The position numbers and the translations under genes were made by a program. A DNA stretch of 64,000 nt. Origin: Platanthera guangdongensis. Taxonomy: Eukaryota; Streptophyta; Magnoliopsida; Asparagales; Orchidaceae. The number at the start of each line of letters is the position of its first letter. Position 1 is the first letter of the stretch. The stretch spans positions 22,915,538-22,979,537 of the forward strand of contig CM077152.1 of assembly GCA_039583875.1 (NCBI GenBank), written 5' to 3'. Under the pieces are notes generated by a model. The model saw only the letters and a program-made list of their open reading frames with translations. It did no database searches and was not told the DNA's origin. This document shows, piece after piece, positions 12,378-25,130 of this stretch.

Positions 12378-12678
12378 AATTTGATTGTTTCTCTTTCAGT
12401 AGACATGTAACATATTCGCCATGTATTTAATTTTAATGCAATCTCAATTTCATGTCCTTATTATCTCTTTGCTTAACTTGAATTGTTTGTGGTCAATTGC
12501 AACCCTTGCGTGAAATTTTAAAGACCGGTATTTAATTAATTTACCCGTTGAAAGCAATCATGTGAGACTCATTTGCATCACAATAAGGTTGTTGTTATCG
12601 TTGTAGATGTTAGATGTTGGGGTAGTGTCGGTTTGAATTTGAAATGTGGATTGTCGGATTGTGGGGGAATCAGGGATA

Positions 12679-13901
12679 CAACACTCAAGTCTTTATCCCA
12701 CTATAATGGGGTCAGCTATATGGATCCATTGGGTCATTGTGCCCTATCTTGTGTCATAATCTCACTAATGCCTAAGTACATGAATTCTTTTCTTATAGTT
12801 TCATTCCAAGTATTTATTGGTCTACCCCGCCCTCGTTTAACATGCCTAGTGACTAGACTCTCACAACGCCAACCGGTGCCTCTAATGGTCTCCTTTGTAT
12901 GTGTCCAAACTATCTTAGTCGATTTCTCGCATCTTCTCTGCAATTGGTGCTACTCCTGGCTTATCTCTGATACATTCATTCCTAATTCTATCCAGTCTCG
13001 TGTGTCCACACATCCACCTAAGTATTCTCATCTCCGCAACTCTCATTTTTTGCTCATGTACACAATCCACTGCCCAACACTCAGAACCAAAAAACATTGT
13101 TCGTCTAACCACAGTTCGTTAGAACTTGTCATTAAGTTTTAATGGTACTTTGAGATCACACAAGATCCCTGATGCGCCTATCCACTTCAACCAACCAGCT
13201 TGGATTCTATATATCACATCTTTATCAATACCTCCGTCTTTTTGAACTATCGATCCAAGATATTTAAAACATTGACTACGGGAAATATCTTGATCACCCA
13301 ACTTAATAACGAAGTCATCCGTCCTTCTTGCACTGCTAAATTTAAGCTCCATATACTTCGTATTTGCCTTGATCAACCTAAAACTCTTCTTTTCAAAAGT
13401 GTCTCGCCAAGATTCAAGTTTTGCGTTTATACCCTCGACCAAAACGATATCATCCAGAAATAATAAACACCAAGGTAATGCTTGTTGGACATGTCCGGTG
13501 AGCTCATCTAAGATAAGGGTAAAGAGATAAGGGCTTAAAGCTGAACCTTGATGTAAGCCAACATTGATAGGAAATTCTTGTATTAATCCTCCAGATGTCC
13601 TCACCCTTGTCACTAAATTTGCAAACATATCTTTGATTATGTCAATGTATGATACATTTACACCTTCAATTTCTAAGAATCTCCATAAGATCTCTCTTAG
13701 AACTCTATTATAAGCCTTCTCAAGGTCGATAAACAACAAATGCAAATCTTGTTTTCTTTTTCAATAATTGTCAATGAGTCTCCTCAATAGATGTATAGCT
13801 TCCGTGGTCGACCGCCCTGACATGAATCCAAATTGATTCTCCGAAATATTAGTCTCCCGTCTTATTCTTCTTTCTATTACTCGTTCCCATAATTTCATGG
13901 C
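12679..13901 (-). mobile_element. RTE-clade LINE, 5'-truncated
   Basis: A non-LTR retrotransposon 3' part of 1.22 kb bounded by a perfect 16-bp target duplication GGGGGAATCAGGGATA (12663-12678 and 13902-13917). It is in minus orientation, with the 3' end on the left. There is no LTR and no recognisable endonuclease, as expected for a 5'-truncated copy made by target-primed reverse transcription. A second copy of the same 3' region is at 30682-31241. Confidence 0.93.
12734..13890 (-). pseudogene. RTE reverse transcriptase, C-terminal part
   Basis: Reading starts at about 13890 with MKLWERVIERRIRRET and NQFGFMSGRSTTEAI. It continues as HLLFIDLEKAYNRVLREILW, GLHQGSALSPYLF and LLFLDDIVLV, where ADD has become LDD but the two catalytic aspartates remain. 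The downstream region has LGSIVQKDGGIDKDV and RILRWMCGHTRLD, typical of RTE ORF ends. The enzyme would reverse-transcribe its own RNA at a nicked target. One stop near 13,760 and frameshifts near 13,115 and 12,930 break the protein. Confidence 0.88.
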
Positions 13902-13917
13902 GGGGGAATCAGGGATA

Positions 13918-14595
13918 TTTTACAATTTTCAATTTCCATAAATAAATTTATTTATATATATACCCATTTTTTGTAAATAAATACAATTAAACGCATAATG
14001 TACGTTTATAAATTAGATAATAAACATGTAATAATATGATTATAAAGAAGTAAGCTCGAACGTCAAAGCTAGGCTCAGAAAGAAACAACAAATGTATCAT
14101 GAAACAAAATATTACCGCTTAGTCGCAAAAAAGAAATGAAAAAAATATTTTAAATATTCACGTCGATATATCGCCTGATGTATCGGGTAAACTTATATCG
14201 GGCGATATTTTCAAAAATAATATTTTTTGCTTAAAATGTCGATGTCATGTTGTTCTCAAAAACCCTTATGATGGCTGACATGCCGGGCGACATCTATAAC
14301 AAGTATGCATAGCATCAATCATTATCTAGACACCCACAATGGATGGAGAAAACTTGCACCATGACCTATTCATTAAATAACATGCTTCACTAACTTGAAA
14401 AGAAATAACCTATGGCGTTGGACATTATGCGACTGAAGGTAAGATGATTTTTAATTGATTAGAAAAGACCTTGAATTGCATGTACTACCCGATCATGGGC
14501 TGCTTCACCAAAGACAACTTTACCCTCTTAATATGGTAAAGATATATATATATATATATATGCATTTAAAATGTGATACATCAGGATTTCTTGGG
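13918..14595. other. AT-rich spacer with (TA)n
   Basis: No coding signal seen. A (TA) run of about 10 units is at 14542-14561. Sequence near 14160-14210 contains several CGATAT motifs. Confidence 0.5.
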
Positions 14596-14830
14596 TCAAA
14601 AAAAATGCCCAATTAGAAACTGCGTGCACGGGCTAGTTCTGATTCTTCCTTTGCTGGATAGTTGAACATATCGACAATATTGAAGTTGAGATGTGAAAAA
14701 AACCATGAATATAGATGATGAAAACATTGTCATTGATTTTTTTGAGCACGCAATAAGTGTCGAACTTGTGATTGGCAAGCTTGTTATAATTATTAACTAG
14801 GACACATTTTGACTCAAAACAGTTCAAGCC
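14596..14830 (-). pseudogene. Gypsy/chromovirus integrase C-terminal relic
   Basis: Minus-strand reading NKLANHKFDTYCVLKKIND, then after a frameshift HLNFNIVDMFNYPAKEES, matches the integrase tail layout of CRM/Galadriel-like Ty3/Gypsy proteins (…GPY.VLKKINDNAY… F.ISTSFN..D). It is short, frameshifted and has no LTRs nearby, so it is an old fragment. Confidence 0.6.
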
Positions 14831-15523
14831 AAGGGTTGGTTTTTGAATACCTAAATGAACTTGACAATTTTTTGGCTAATAAACTTGCAAGAATAAACAT
14901 TATAAATAATATTACACGAAAATCACATTTCAGGCAAAGCTTCTAAAAAGGTTACAAACAATGTATTGCACATATAAGGGTGTTAGAAAACAAATACTTG
15001 GATGAACAAGACCCGACAAGTCATGCGTTAATATTGACACAAATATCACAAATTAATATTTTCAAAATAGTGAATTCACAAAAGATTCAACACAAAAGAA
15101 ATGACAAACAAGCAATAAACTCACAATAATCATAGGAGAGAAGGCTCTGTGGGTGCCTGATGGTGTCGGTGGCCGGGCCAATGATGGAAGACTGGCTCTG
15201 AACTGTTTGAAGGAAATCAAGGGTTGCGGGTTGCTAGACTGAAGGACGCTGATTTTTAGAGGCTGAATGTAGTCTGACAGCATGGGAGGGGTGTTATGAT
15301 GTATGCGAGGAAGGTGGCTGTGCGAGGATTGCTGGACCGTAAAACGAGGTTGGAAGGAAACTGCAGGTTGCAAGTTGGTTGATTCCTGGGGGGTTGAGAT
15401 GGGCTAGCAGCATTGGGGAGACTTCTGAAAGGGGCTGAAACGGACCTGGAAGTGGATAGACGATAGGATGTTGGGAAATTATGAATCCAGGGCCCTGATC
15501 AAAATCTGATCCGTGAAAAGTGG
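14831..15523 (-). repeat. Left piece of a diverged family-B-like LTR, with spacer
   Basis: 14831-15060 shows nothing recognisable. From about 15060 the G-rich composition and position suit the outer part of an LTR whose right part is 17626-18272. The solo LTR at 15524 was inserted into it. Confidence 0.35.
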
Positions 15524-17625
15524 TGTGACGTCACTAAAGGTATGTTAATATTACATTTCGTAATACCAAAAAATAGTGTGAAATTGGTGTGATATTAACG
15601 GGCTGGAATGTGTTTGAAATGGGCTTGTGGGCTTACAAAGGAGGAGGACCGGCTGAAAACAAGGCTTGAACCGGCTAATTCCGGTTAAATAGTGCGTGTG
15701 TCGTGCGTATAGTAAACGGCGCCCGATAACAAATAGAAGGAATAAGCGTTGTTCCTTCTATTCCTCTCCCCGATCTCGCACACCAGCACAGGCGACGGAC
15801 GGAATCCGCACAGCTCCGATTCCTCCCGAGAGCTCGATTCACCTCTGTTTCTTCCGATTTTTCCTCTGATTGAAAGGTAATCTCTTCCTCTATAGTCCTC
15901 TTGTTTCCTTTTCAACGATTTTTCACGGATTGAAACTAGGATAAACCTCAGGTTTTAGGGTTTTCTGAAAATCTTTGTTTGTTTTCATTGGAAGAGTTTC
16001 TGTAATGGCTTTAAAACCTAAATCCATGAGTTTGAAGAAACCCTATCTAGGTTAAGAGGATTTTGATCTTAGGGTTGAAAAAGGAGAAACCCTAAGGGTC
16101 CTTAGCATGAATATTATGTGGCCCCTTTCACTAAACCAGTGAAAGTTCACTAAGTTGAACCTAGGGCAGCAAAACCCTAAGTGTTTAAAGAGGTCTTGGA
16201 CCTAATTAGGTCAAATAGAACCCTCAAAGGGGATTATGACATGATGTTTGACCTAATTAGAGACATCAAGTTAGAGGTATTAATATGAAGGATGTTATAT
16301 GCTATATTAAAAGAAATGAATGTAGAGGATATCATTTCAGCAAGTGGAGCCGTTAAGAACGTCTTGAAGTGTTTGACCTTAATTAAAACACCAACTTATA
16401 TGTCTTTAAAATATTGTCGATGTAGGACATGGCTTCACGAGGTGGTGGAAGGCAAGACGACGATAGTGGTCGAAGGGATAAAGAAAAAGGGGTTGACAAA
16501 GTGAGTTCTCACCCTTTTATAATCGCTTAATTTCATGTTTATTCTTCATGTTTATATTTTATGTTTATGCTTTATGAAAAGAGCAATTGAAATTAAACAT
16601 ACAATAAATTAAATAAAGTAAATGAAGTAAAGTAAGAAGTAGAAAAATAAAGTAATGAAATGGGCTAAGTTAAGGGTCAACCCAACAGTGGAGGTGGGGT
16701 GAATGTCCTCCCAATGATGATGTAATGAAAGTTAACGTGCGAATATGAAAATACACGTTAAGAAATGTGTGCGAATATGAAAAGACACGCAAGCGCGCTA
16801 TATAAATGATACGAAAGGTTAATATTCCTTTAACACTGCCCGATAACAACAGAAAAAGTATAAGAGATGAGGCTAAGAAAGTTCAACCACACATGAAAAG
16901 ATATATAGGAAAAGGATGAGTAAAAGATGAACAAAAGAAGAAAAAGGTCAATGAGAAGAAAATGATGAAAACGGATTGATATGATATAACGAGAGAGAAC
17001 GTAATCAAAAGAATAAAGTATGAAATCCGTAAAATGCAAATAAGACATCATAGTAAAAAAGGAACAATGAGAATTCATTTAATCTTTGACTAATAGAAAA
17101 TGTAACAAAACAGGTAAAGGCGGAGGCTACTGCTGTTAGCTCTAGCAGACCCCCTACACGCAAGGAAAAGATGTACAGGATTTGGGTTGACGTCATCACA
17201 GCCGTGTTCGGAGTCATGGATGCCCACAAGGCATCTTGCCGCGACCCCGACTGTCCCCATGACGAGTTTCAGTTCTTTTTCAAGTAGCCTGCTCATGGTT
17301 ATATAGTATGTTACAGTATAATTTTTGTTCTGTGTTACAGGTGTAGTTTTGAGATTATATGGTAGTATACTTGTAACTGTACCTCAGATCTTGTGATGAC
17401 TCCTTTTGTGTATATATATCAAGTCATCTGCTAGCGTGTACTATACTGTATCTAATATAAGATAAATAAAAATGTGTTTTACTTCTCTGCATTTTTTTAT
17501 ACTCTGTCATTATACCGGTTTATGTATAATTGTCGATGATCATATACATGTCGCACTCTGATTTGTCAAGTAAAAAGGAGATAAATGAAAATTGCGACGG
17601 TAGCCTAGTAAGTGGGGCCGTTACA
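15524..17625 (+). repeat. Solo LTR of a Tekay/Del-like Gypsy element
   Basis: 2102 bp from TGTGACGTCACT to GGGGCCGTTACA with a perfect target duplication AGTGG (15519-15523, 17626-17630) and no interior, so it arose by LTR-LTR recombination. It is a distant relative, in plus orientation, of the LTR at 1690-3568: both carry the same ends, a GGTAATCTCTTC block, CCCTAAG/CCCTAATT blocks and the (A)CCTAATTAGGTCAA region in the same order. No real gene is inside; the frame at 16292-16504 is LTR sequence. Confidence 0.88.
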
Positions 17626-18272
17626 AGTGGGCTTGCTGTGCTTCTGAAAGAGAGGGAGTGTTGGAGAACCGTGGGGAATGGGAGGAGGACAATAAAAGTT
17701 AAGGAAGGCTTTTCCTAGTGGGGTGGGCTCAATTAGGATGCGGGGGAAGGTTGTGAGGGAGTGGAGATGGCATTGTCGAAGAATGGGGAATGAGTGGTGG
17801 GAGTAAATTTAGAAGTCGAAACTAAATTTTAGGAGGTAATTATGAGTGGGGAGGTGGGATAGTGGCAAGGTAGCTTGGGAGTTATAGAGTAATGGGGAGG
17901 AGGGGTGGCAGGCTAAGGGTGGTCGGTGGTGCCCATTGGGGTTGGTGGCGTGACAGCCGGAAAACCAAAATGGAGGGGATTGAGGTGGTGGTGGAATTTT
18001 TGAGAGGAGGTGGGCTTGTGGGTGGCCAACTAGTGGCATGGATGGGGAAAAGAGGTGGCAGACTAGATGGAAAGAAGAGGAGTAACTTCCAAACTCCGCA
18101 CTTAGGTTCAGGCTTCGACACTGGGTGATCAAAAGGAGAACTTTTCACTCAATTTTCAATGTCATGATTCTCTGATAAAATAAAAATCAGAAAAATACAA
18201 AAATAACTAAAATCATGGATCGTCGATCCGTACAAAATGGACGTTTTTGACCGTCATGTAGGCATGAGTCCC
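17626..18272 (-). repeat. Right piece of diverged family-B-like LTR
   Basis: Resembles 41040-41196 joined to 43500-43697: a GGTGGTCGGTGGTG block, CTTCGACACTGGGTGATCAA, GGATCGTCGATCC, and an end at GAGTCCCATCA. The GGATCGTC(G/A)ATCC motif is shared by all family-B LTRs here. Confidence 0.5.
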
Positions 18273-18898
18273 ATCACGTTCTTTGCAAACATGCAACATA
18301 ACAAAGACAACAATTTGAAAGGTATGATGTCATTAAAGTTTTCATGCATTCTCATTGTAGTTGGTATTCAATTCACATAGTTTCTGATGAACAGCTACAT
18401 GAATTAACTGGCCATGCTCCACCATATAATCAATTGTGTTTTCCGGCCTTAGTGTTTTTCGGCCTTAGTGTTTTTGTAATGTGCAGGGTCAAGGAGGTAA
18501 CGAAAATGTTGTTGTGTCAAAGAACCATTCCACTGCTTTAGTGTCAAATCAATATTCCGCCATTTTAGCAAGTGTTAGTAACACTACACAGAATATTTCC
18601 AAGGGTACGATTCAAACCTCTGTTTCTCATCAATTTGGGGGTTGACTGTTACAACTAAAATTTAGTGTTATGCTAAAAATTCCAACAAGTCTCCGTCCAA
18701 AAGTTAGACAAACAAGGTGATTATTGCATCACCTCGCGAAAGAATGGATCAACCACATCAGTAGCATCATCCATTTTTCCATTTATGATAAAGTGAGCAT
18801 TTGAGAGAATCTCTGACCACCACCATGATATCGGCATGACCTCATTAAGTGCGGAGGAGGCCAAATAAAAAAACCATCAATATAACTACCCATGATGT
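18273..18898. other. Unassigned; exon-like stretch on plus strand
   Basis: At 18487-18645 a plus-strand reading follows an acceptor-like TTTTTGTAATGTGCAG, begins GQGGNENVVVSKNHSTAL and ends VSHQFGG then a TGA. It could be a terminal exon or a degraded transposon frame; no family is recognised. The rest shows nothing. Confidence 0.25.
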
Positions 18899-19249
18899 TG
18901 TTATGGTCCCTCGTCGGTTATTTAGTTAATTAATATTTTATGTAGTTTTCTTATTTGTTTAAGGGTTTAGGGTGTAGTCATTTTGTAGTCCTTTTTATAT
19001 GTTTAATATTTCACGTATTTAGTTGTAGCGGGTTTTTACACCCATGCCCTTGGCACCTTATTTAAGGGGGGCTTGTCTTGTATTGGAATCAAGCAATGAA
19101 AATATGAAAATTTCTCTCTTTATAAAATCCTCTCTCTCTCTCTAACCCCTCTTCTCCCTCTAGGGTTTCCTCTTCCCCCTTCCCTCAACTCCTTCTCCTT
19201 TCACAAGTTTTAGGGTTTCAACGCCCTTGTATCTCCGCTGTCCATAACA
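18899..19249 (+). repeat. 5' LTR, 18.9-kb element
   Basis: 351-bp LTR, matching 20406-20756 with scattered substitutions. It contains a TATA-like TTATTTAAGG at about 19060. Confidence 0.88.
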
Positions 19250-19252
19250 ACT

Positions 19253-19263
19253 TGGTATCAGAG
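19253..19263 (+). other. Primer-binding site (tRNA-iMet)
   Basis: TGGTATCAGAG, 3 nt after the left LTR. Confidence 0.85.
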
Positions 19264-20405
19264 GCATCCTTCCTCTACTCCACGCAACCGCTGTCCTCTT
19301 GGTTTCACCAAGCAGGGTCCTCCAGCACCGCTGCATGTCCACTCCCTCAGCAGCCGCAACTGATTCTGCTTCTCGGACACCAACACCGCTTCAAATCCGC
19401 AGCCGACAGCCCCATAGACACCAACATTGCTAGAGTCGGCGCTTCGCTTCCGCCGATTCATACCCAACGACTCTCCCGACGGAGACATCTCCTCCCGACA
19501 TCTCCAGTTGAGGCCAGCAACCGCACACCGAAGCCAGCAACCTCAACCGCTCGCTGACCTCCATCCGACGACGTCAACAACGAATGCCCTACTTCATCTA
19601 CGCACGCGCCCATCTTCTGCGGCTTTTTCTGTGAGCCGCTCCGCACGTAACATCAAGCCCCATCTCGTCCGCCGCAAATTTTCTCGGGCAACACACTTTC
19701 CGCCTGCGCCTTTTCATTACATGGATTAATTAATGGTTTCAGAAATTAATTGTTTAAGAAATTAATCCGCCCTGAATTAATTAAGTAATCAATTCATTTG
19801 TATGGAGATTAAACTTGGTGCCGCAGACGAAGCTGCCCTTTGTTCGATGCTGTGGAAAATGGCAGCGCCATTTCAGACTTCGATGTCTCGCCTCAACACC
19901 ACACTCGATAAAGTAATGACTTCGGGACACTTTGGCAATCTACCTCTCCCGATGTCGGAGCCCTCCGAGCCCGTGCATGCTGCCATATCTTCCGCCCCAG
20001 CTCGCCTGCCGACAAGACGACCATTTATGTCTCTCCAGCAACGTCACCCTCCGCTCTGTCGGTCCCTTTGGCTGCAGTGTCGTTGTTGCCTTGCCCGACA
20101 ACGCCTTCCCCGTCGGCACCAATCCTTTTGCCGACCATGGGTTCTCCGGCCGCCTTCCAGCTGTTGTTCGTCACCGCATCACCGGTCCTGTCGGACCCCT
20201 TCTTTCTGTCGGCCGTTGTACCCTCGTCCCTCCTGTCATTTTCGCCTCCAGCGGCCCCGCCGGCGCCGCCACTAAACCTCGCTGCCAACGCCAACACGAC
20301 ACGCTACAGGGCGCTATTTTGGCGCGAGATCAAAGAGCCTGAAGAGGCGAACATTCTACTAGAGTTTGAGTTTGAGGACAAGCTCAAATTGAAGGACGGG
20401 TGGAG

Positions 20406-20756
20406 TGTTATGGTCCCTCGTCGGTTATCTAGTTAATTAATATTGTATGTAATCTTTCTTATTTGTTTAAGGGTTTAGGGTGTAGTCATTTTGTAGTCCT
20501 TTTTATATGTTTAATATTTCACGTATTTAGTTGTAGCGGGTTTTTACACCCATGCCCTTGGCACCTTATTTAAGGGGGGCTTGTCTTGTATTGGAATCAA
20601 GCAATGAAAATATGAAAGTTTCTTTCTCTTTATAAAATCCTCTCTCTTTCTCTAACCCCTCTTCTCCCTCTAGGGTTTCCTCTTCCCTCTTCCCTCAACT
20701 TCTCCTTTCACAAGCTTTAGGGTTTCAACGCTCTTGTATCTCCGTTGTCCATAACA
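20406..20756 (+). repeat. 3' LTR, 18.9-kb element
   Basis: Partner of 18899-19249. It is preceded by the purine-rich GAAGGACGGGTGGAG. Confidence 0.88.
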
Positions 20757-21758
20757 GATGCCTAAAGAATCAACAAGGTTTGATAACTGTTAATGTTTTT
20801 GTCGGAACATGATTCTTCGACACTCTTTGGTTGAAAAATAACTAACTATGCTATGTACTAATGACATAGGGTAATTTTCTTAGTGTGTGGGCTAATGAAT
20901 GCAATCAAGTAGACAAAAGGAAAAAGCAGGCGAAATTTTTCAAGAGCTATCACCCAACAGTCGCTAATACCACCAGAAGGTAGTGTATAAATGAGCTACC
21001 GTCCAACGCTACTGCCAATGTCTCCATAATGACTAGAAGCTCAAGTTCAAGAATGAAAGATATCACCAACAGTACCTGTTATTACCTGACAATAACAACC
21101 AAAGTTGCTATTGAAAAATGATAGTAGCCACTACTATCAGTGGTAGTCCATTTCATGTTGACATACCCTATTCAGAAATGAACGATAGCGTTAGTGGCAG
21201 CCACTATCGTCCAACAGTTCGGAAGATAATAGCCTGACAGTAGTGGATCATGAAATGCTTTAGAATCTGATGCTCCAAAACGAATGTTACTGTCCCCGAC
21301 GACGGTAGTTGCTAACGCCAAGAACAACAGTTATTATAGCTCGGGATGGTAGTAGCCTATTAGGTGCTCGGGTGCCTAAATAAAGATCCAAAAATTTGCA
21401 AGCAAACGCAAGTAGTAGTTGCTACCCACTGAGCGATGGTGAACAAAAAGTGGAAAAAAAAACCACCAGAATTCAAGTAGCCTCCTTAGATGAACTACAA
21501 GGAGGTCTCCTCGATTCAAGGAACATCTTTCCTCTAATCATTTTCCAATCATCCTAAATTATAAGAGGGGTACTAAAGATAATATTTTGGAGAGAAAGAG
21601 CGCCTTCGGAGATCGAACAAAGCATTCCACAAATCAAATTAATGACTGGGTGATTGCAAAACATAAACTTGAGACAAACGAAGAAGATGACTAGACAATG
21701 GCAATCACACGTCAAAGATGGAGTCTTTGATTCAGGGAAATCTCTTCTTCTCTTGTTG
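20757..21758. other. Unassigned spacer with recurrent short motifs
   Basis: No gene recognised. Between about 20940 and 21430 the words GGTAGT, AGTAGC, CACTATC and their complements recur irregularly (for example GTAGCCACTACTATCAGTGG near 21124), but no clean unit length is visible. Confidence 0.4.
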
Positions 21759-21763
21759 TGATC

Positions 21764-21958
21764 TGTAGAGAAAGCTCCAAACCTTGTATATACTTCTTCA
21801 ATCAATAATTACAAGTATGAATACATTTATATAGAGGAAGAAGAAAGAGAGAAATCTCAATCTAAGATGTGGGACTAATACAAATAGGGAGAGAAATAGA
21901 GAGAGAGAAAAGGGAAGAATGGGCCCCTAGATGGGCCTTAAAGTAAGCTTTTCTAACA
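21764..21958 (-). repeat. 3' LTR of C1
   Basis: 195-bp LTR. The pol frame runs about 30 nt into it before its stop, as is common in Copia elements. Confidence 0.93.
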
Positions 21959-24900
21959 CTCCCCCGCAAGCTGGAGCGTACAAGTCGTAGGCACCAAGCT
22001 TGGATAAAAACTGGTAGTATAAAGGCCGGGAGAGAGCTTTAGTCAGGATGTCAGCAACTTGCCTTGCAGCAGGAACATGCTCTAAATTTATCTTCTTTGC
22101 CTGAACCTTTTCTCGGATGAAGTGACAGTCAACTTCAATATGCTTTGTGCGTTCGTGAAATACAGGATTCTTGGCAATATGGATTGTCGCTTGACTGTCA
22201 CAAAATAGGGTCGCTGGCGATGAGAGACGAACACCCAAGTCTCTCAGAAGGCTCTCAAGCCAAGTCAACTCGGAAACAACAGCAGCCATAGCGCGGTACT
22301 CAGCTTCAGCAGAAGAGCGAGCAACCACATTCTGTTTCTTGCTACGCCAGGTTATGAGATGTCCACCGAAGTAGGTACAGAATCCTGTTGTGGAACGTCT
22401 ATCATCAATGGACCCGGCATAGTCAGCGTCAGAGTAAGCGACAAGGGATAAAGAAGTGCATGGCTTGTACACAAGCCCTTGTCCTGAAGCGTTCTTGAGA
22501 TACCGAAGAATGCGCTCGACAGCTTGAAGATGAGATGTCCTCGGGGCATGCATAAATCTACTCACGACTCCAACGGCAAATGAGATGTCTGGTCGAGTAA
22601 CTGTAAGGTAGATCAGTTTCCCAACCAGGCGTCTGTAGTATTCCGGATTCGTAAGCAGCTCGTCGGAGTCAGAGCTATGAGCCGATAGCCTGTGATTCGC
22701 GTCCATTGGAGTATCCGTAGGTTTGCATCCTGAATAGCCAGCATCATGAAGAAGATCCATACAATACTTCCTTTGGGATAATACAAGACCATCAGGCCGT
22801 CGTGCAACCTCAAGCCCGAGAAAATACCGTAGGTTACCAAGATCTTTGGTCTGAAAGGCGGAGTTCAACTGTTGCTTGGTATGTTGTATCCATGTAGTAT
22901 CGTCGCCAGTAATGAGGATATCGTCAACATAGACAAGTAGAATCACTGTTCCGGTTGGCCGATGTCGAGTGAAGAGAGAGAAGTCAGCCGAGCTCCTATT
23001 GAAGCCAATATTGCGGACTACCGTGCTGAATTTGTCAAACCAAGCGTGCGGGGATTGTTTGAGACCATAAATGGATTTCCGAAGATGACAAACCCGAGAC
23101 TCCCCCGTGGTCTCAAACCCGGGAGGTTGATGCACATAAACAGTCTCCTGAAGATCACCATTGAGGAGGCGTTCTTAACATCCAGCTGATAAAGAGGCCA
23201 ATGACGGTGAACAACCAAGGATAGAAGAACTCGAACAGTGTTCATTTTGGCCACCGGGGAGAACGTTTCCTCATAATCAAGGCCATGTTGCTGAGTAAAA
23301 CCCCGGGCCACAAGGCGGGCCTTGAGACGCTCAACGGTGCCATCTGCCGCATGTTTAATAACAAAGAGTCACTTGCAACTAACACAGGATTGACCTGCAG
23401 GAAGAGGAACTAGATCCCAAGTGTGGTTGGCCCAGAGAGCCTGCATTTCATCTTCCATGGCCGCCCGCCAGCCGGGGTGGTGAAGAGCCTCCTATACAGA
23501 AGTAGGAGTGGAGGTAGAGGATAAAGAGAGAGCACTCTGACGGAGTTCCGGAGAGAGGCGGTGAAGAGAGACAAAGTTGGCCATCGAGTGGGCAGTGGAA
23601 GCAGTTGTCGGATCCGCAGGTTGCAAAGCATCATTAGAGCGGGGCAGCTCTCGTATGGTAGTAGACGAGGGAGGACGTCGAGTGTACACACGAATAACTG
23701 GTGGTGTAGGTGGTTTAGGAGGGTTGGGTGGGGAAGGTAGAGGTGGGATGGTGGAAGGGACGGGGATAACAGGTCGCGGGAGAGGTGGCGGAAGAAGAGG
23801 GTCAGTAGATGGAGAGTAGTATGGCTGATGTTCGAGGAAGGTGACATCAGCAGAAGTGACCACCTTGCGGTCCGTGGGAGAAAAACAAAGGTAGCCCTTC
23901 TGAGTGCGAGAATAGCCCACAAACATATATTTAGTGGCACGGGGAGCAAGCTTGTCAGTGGACAGACCAAGATGATGAACAAAACACACAACCAAACACG
24001 CGTGGGGTGATGGAGAAGGTAAGGTGGGAGGGGAAAAGGAGATTGTAGGGAACCGTAAAATTGAGGATAGAGAAGGGTAGGCGGTTAATAAGAGTGCACG
24101 CGGTGGAAACCGCAAAATTCCAATATTGTTTTGGAACATTCATCTGAAGCATAAGGGAGCGGGTGACCTCGAGCAGGTGTCGATTCTTGCGTTCAGCAAC
24201 GCCATTTTGTTGGGGGGTATAGACACAGGAGGTCTGATGGATGACCCCAAACTCCACACAGAGGTGAGAGAAGGTATGACTGGTGTATTCGCGGGCATTA
24301 TCGGTGCGGAGGATTTTAATGGTTGTGGAGAACTGACTGCGAGTTTCAATAAAGAAGGTCCGGAATACACCGGGTAATTCAGAGCGGTCACGAAGGAGGT
24401 ACAGCCAGGTCACCCGAGAGTAGTCATCGACAAATGTGACAAAGTAGCGGTATCCAAAGACACTGGTAATTTTGTAAGGGCCCCAAATATCGGAGTGAAC
24501 AAGATCAAAGGGAGCAGGACGCCGAGAAGGATGTGGTGGGAACGCAGAGCGATGATGTTTCCCATAGATACAAGACTCACACGTGAACTCGTGGAAGGAC
24601 ATGTCGGGGAGAGATTTTTTGAGAATGTTGAGAGGAGCATGACCCAAACGACGGTGTCAGTCAACGGAGCTAAGAGACGACAACAGCGTTGGAGGATACG
24701 GGTTAAGGATATAGAGACCATTCGACAGATGTCCTTTTCCAATGATGGTTTGCGTCTTGCGAACCTACACAACACATGAGTTAGAAGAAAATATAACAGC
24801 ACAATCGAGGTCAGCAGTGAGGCGGCCAATAGAGAGAAGGTTGAACGGAGAGCCCGGAACATGAAGGGCAGAGCGAAGAGTAATAGAGGGAGTGAGGTGG

Positions 24901-25130
24901 ATATCTGTAGCACCAGAGACGGGAAGTGTGTCCCCACTAGCAACAGTAATGAACTGGGGATGCACAGAGGGCAAATATTTCGGTGATTTCCGTGATGTAA
25001 TGTGGTAAGAGGCCCCGGAATCCAAAATCCATGATGAGCTGTGAGCAAGGCAGGAGGTACCACCATCGGAAACAGATACCACAGAACCCGGAGGACAGCC
25101 GATCATTTTGCAAGGAGACGACCGCAGCAG
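21927..25130 (-). pseudogene. C1 pol: protease, integrase, RT, RNase H
   Basis: Protease: SSSWILDSGASYHIT near 25040. Pre-integrase zinc region: RRLGHAPLNILKKSLPD, CESCIYGKHH. Integrase core: FDLVHSDIWGPYK, FVDDYSRVTWLYLL, LRTDNAREYTS and PQQNGVAERKNRHLL, so the D, D and E residues are all present. [41 protein letters not shown]. RNase H: AYSDADYAGSIDDRRSTTGF, SSAEAEYRAMA, FCDSQATIHIAKNP. Breaks: in-frame stops near 24770, 24655, 23490 and 23370, and frameshifts near 24000 and 23160. Each domain keeps its key residues, so decay is slight and the closest active relative should be near-identical. Confidence 0.9.

Larger units (their letters stand above)
18899..20756 (+). mobile_element. Non-autonomous LTR retrotransposon
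   Basis: Two 351-bp LTRs (18899-19249 and 20406-20756), TGTTATGGTCCC to TCCATAACA, with a near-perfect flank repeat GATGT/GATGC. The primer site TGGTATCAGAG (19253-19263) sits 3 nt inside the left LTR, so the element is on the plus strand. The 1156-bp interior carries no gag or pol domain I recognise. A frame from 19802 begins MEIKLGAADEAALCSMLWKM and becomes proline/arginine-rich. The stretch before the right LTR (FEDKLKLKDG in one frame) resembles the end of Gypsy coding regions. Confidence 0.88.

Noticed and set aside
12415..12475. Possible further host exon (minus strand, ACATGAAATTGAGATTG)
   Set aside because: Looked a little like the expected continuation after NKITC but has stops in the needed frame and no splice signals.
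14542..14561. (TA)n run as a functional site
   Set aside because: Simple microsatellite in AT-rich spacer.
19427..20436. Several frames over 100 codons in three phases
   Set aside because: Inside a non-autonomous LTR element; no consistent domain and overlapping on both strands.
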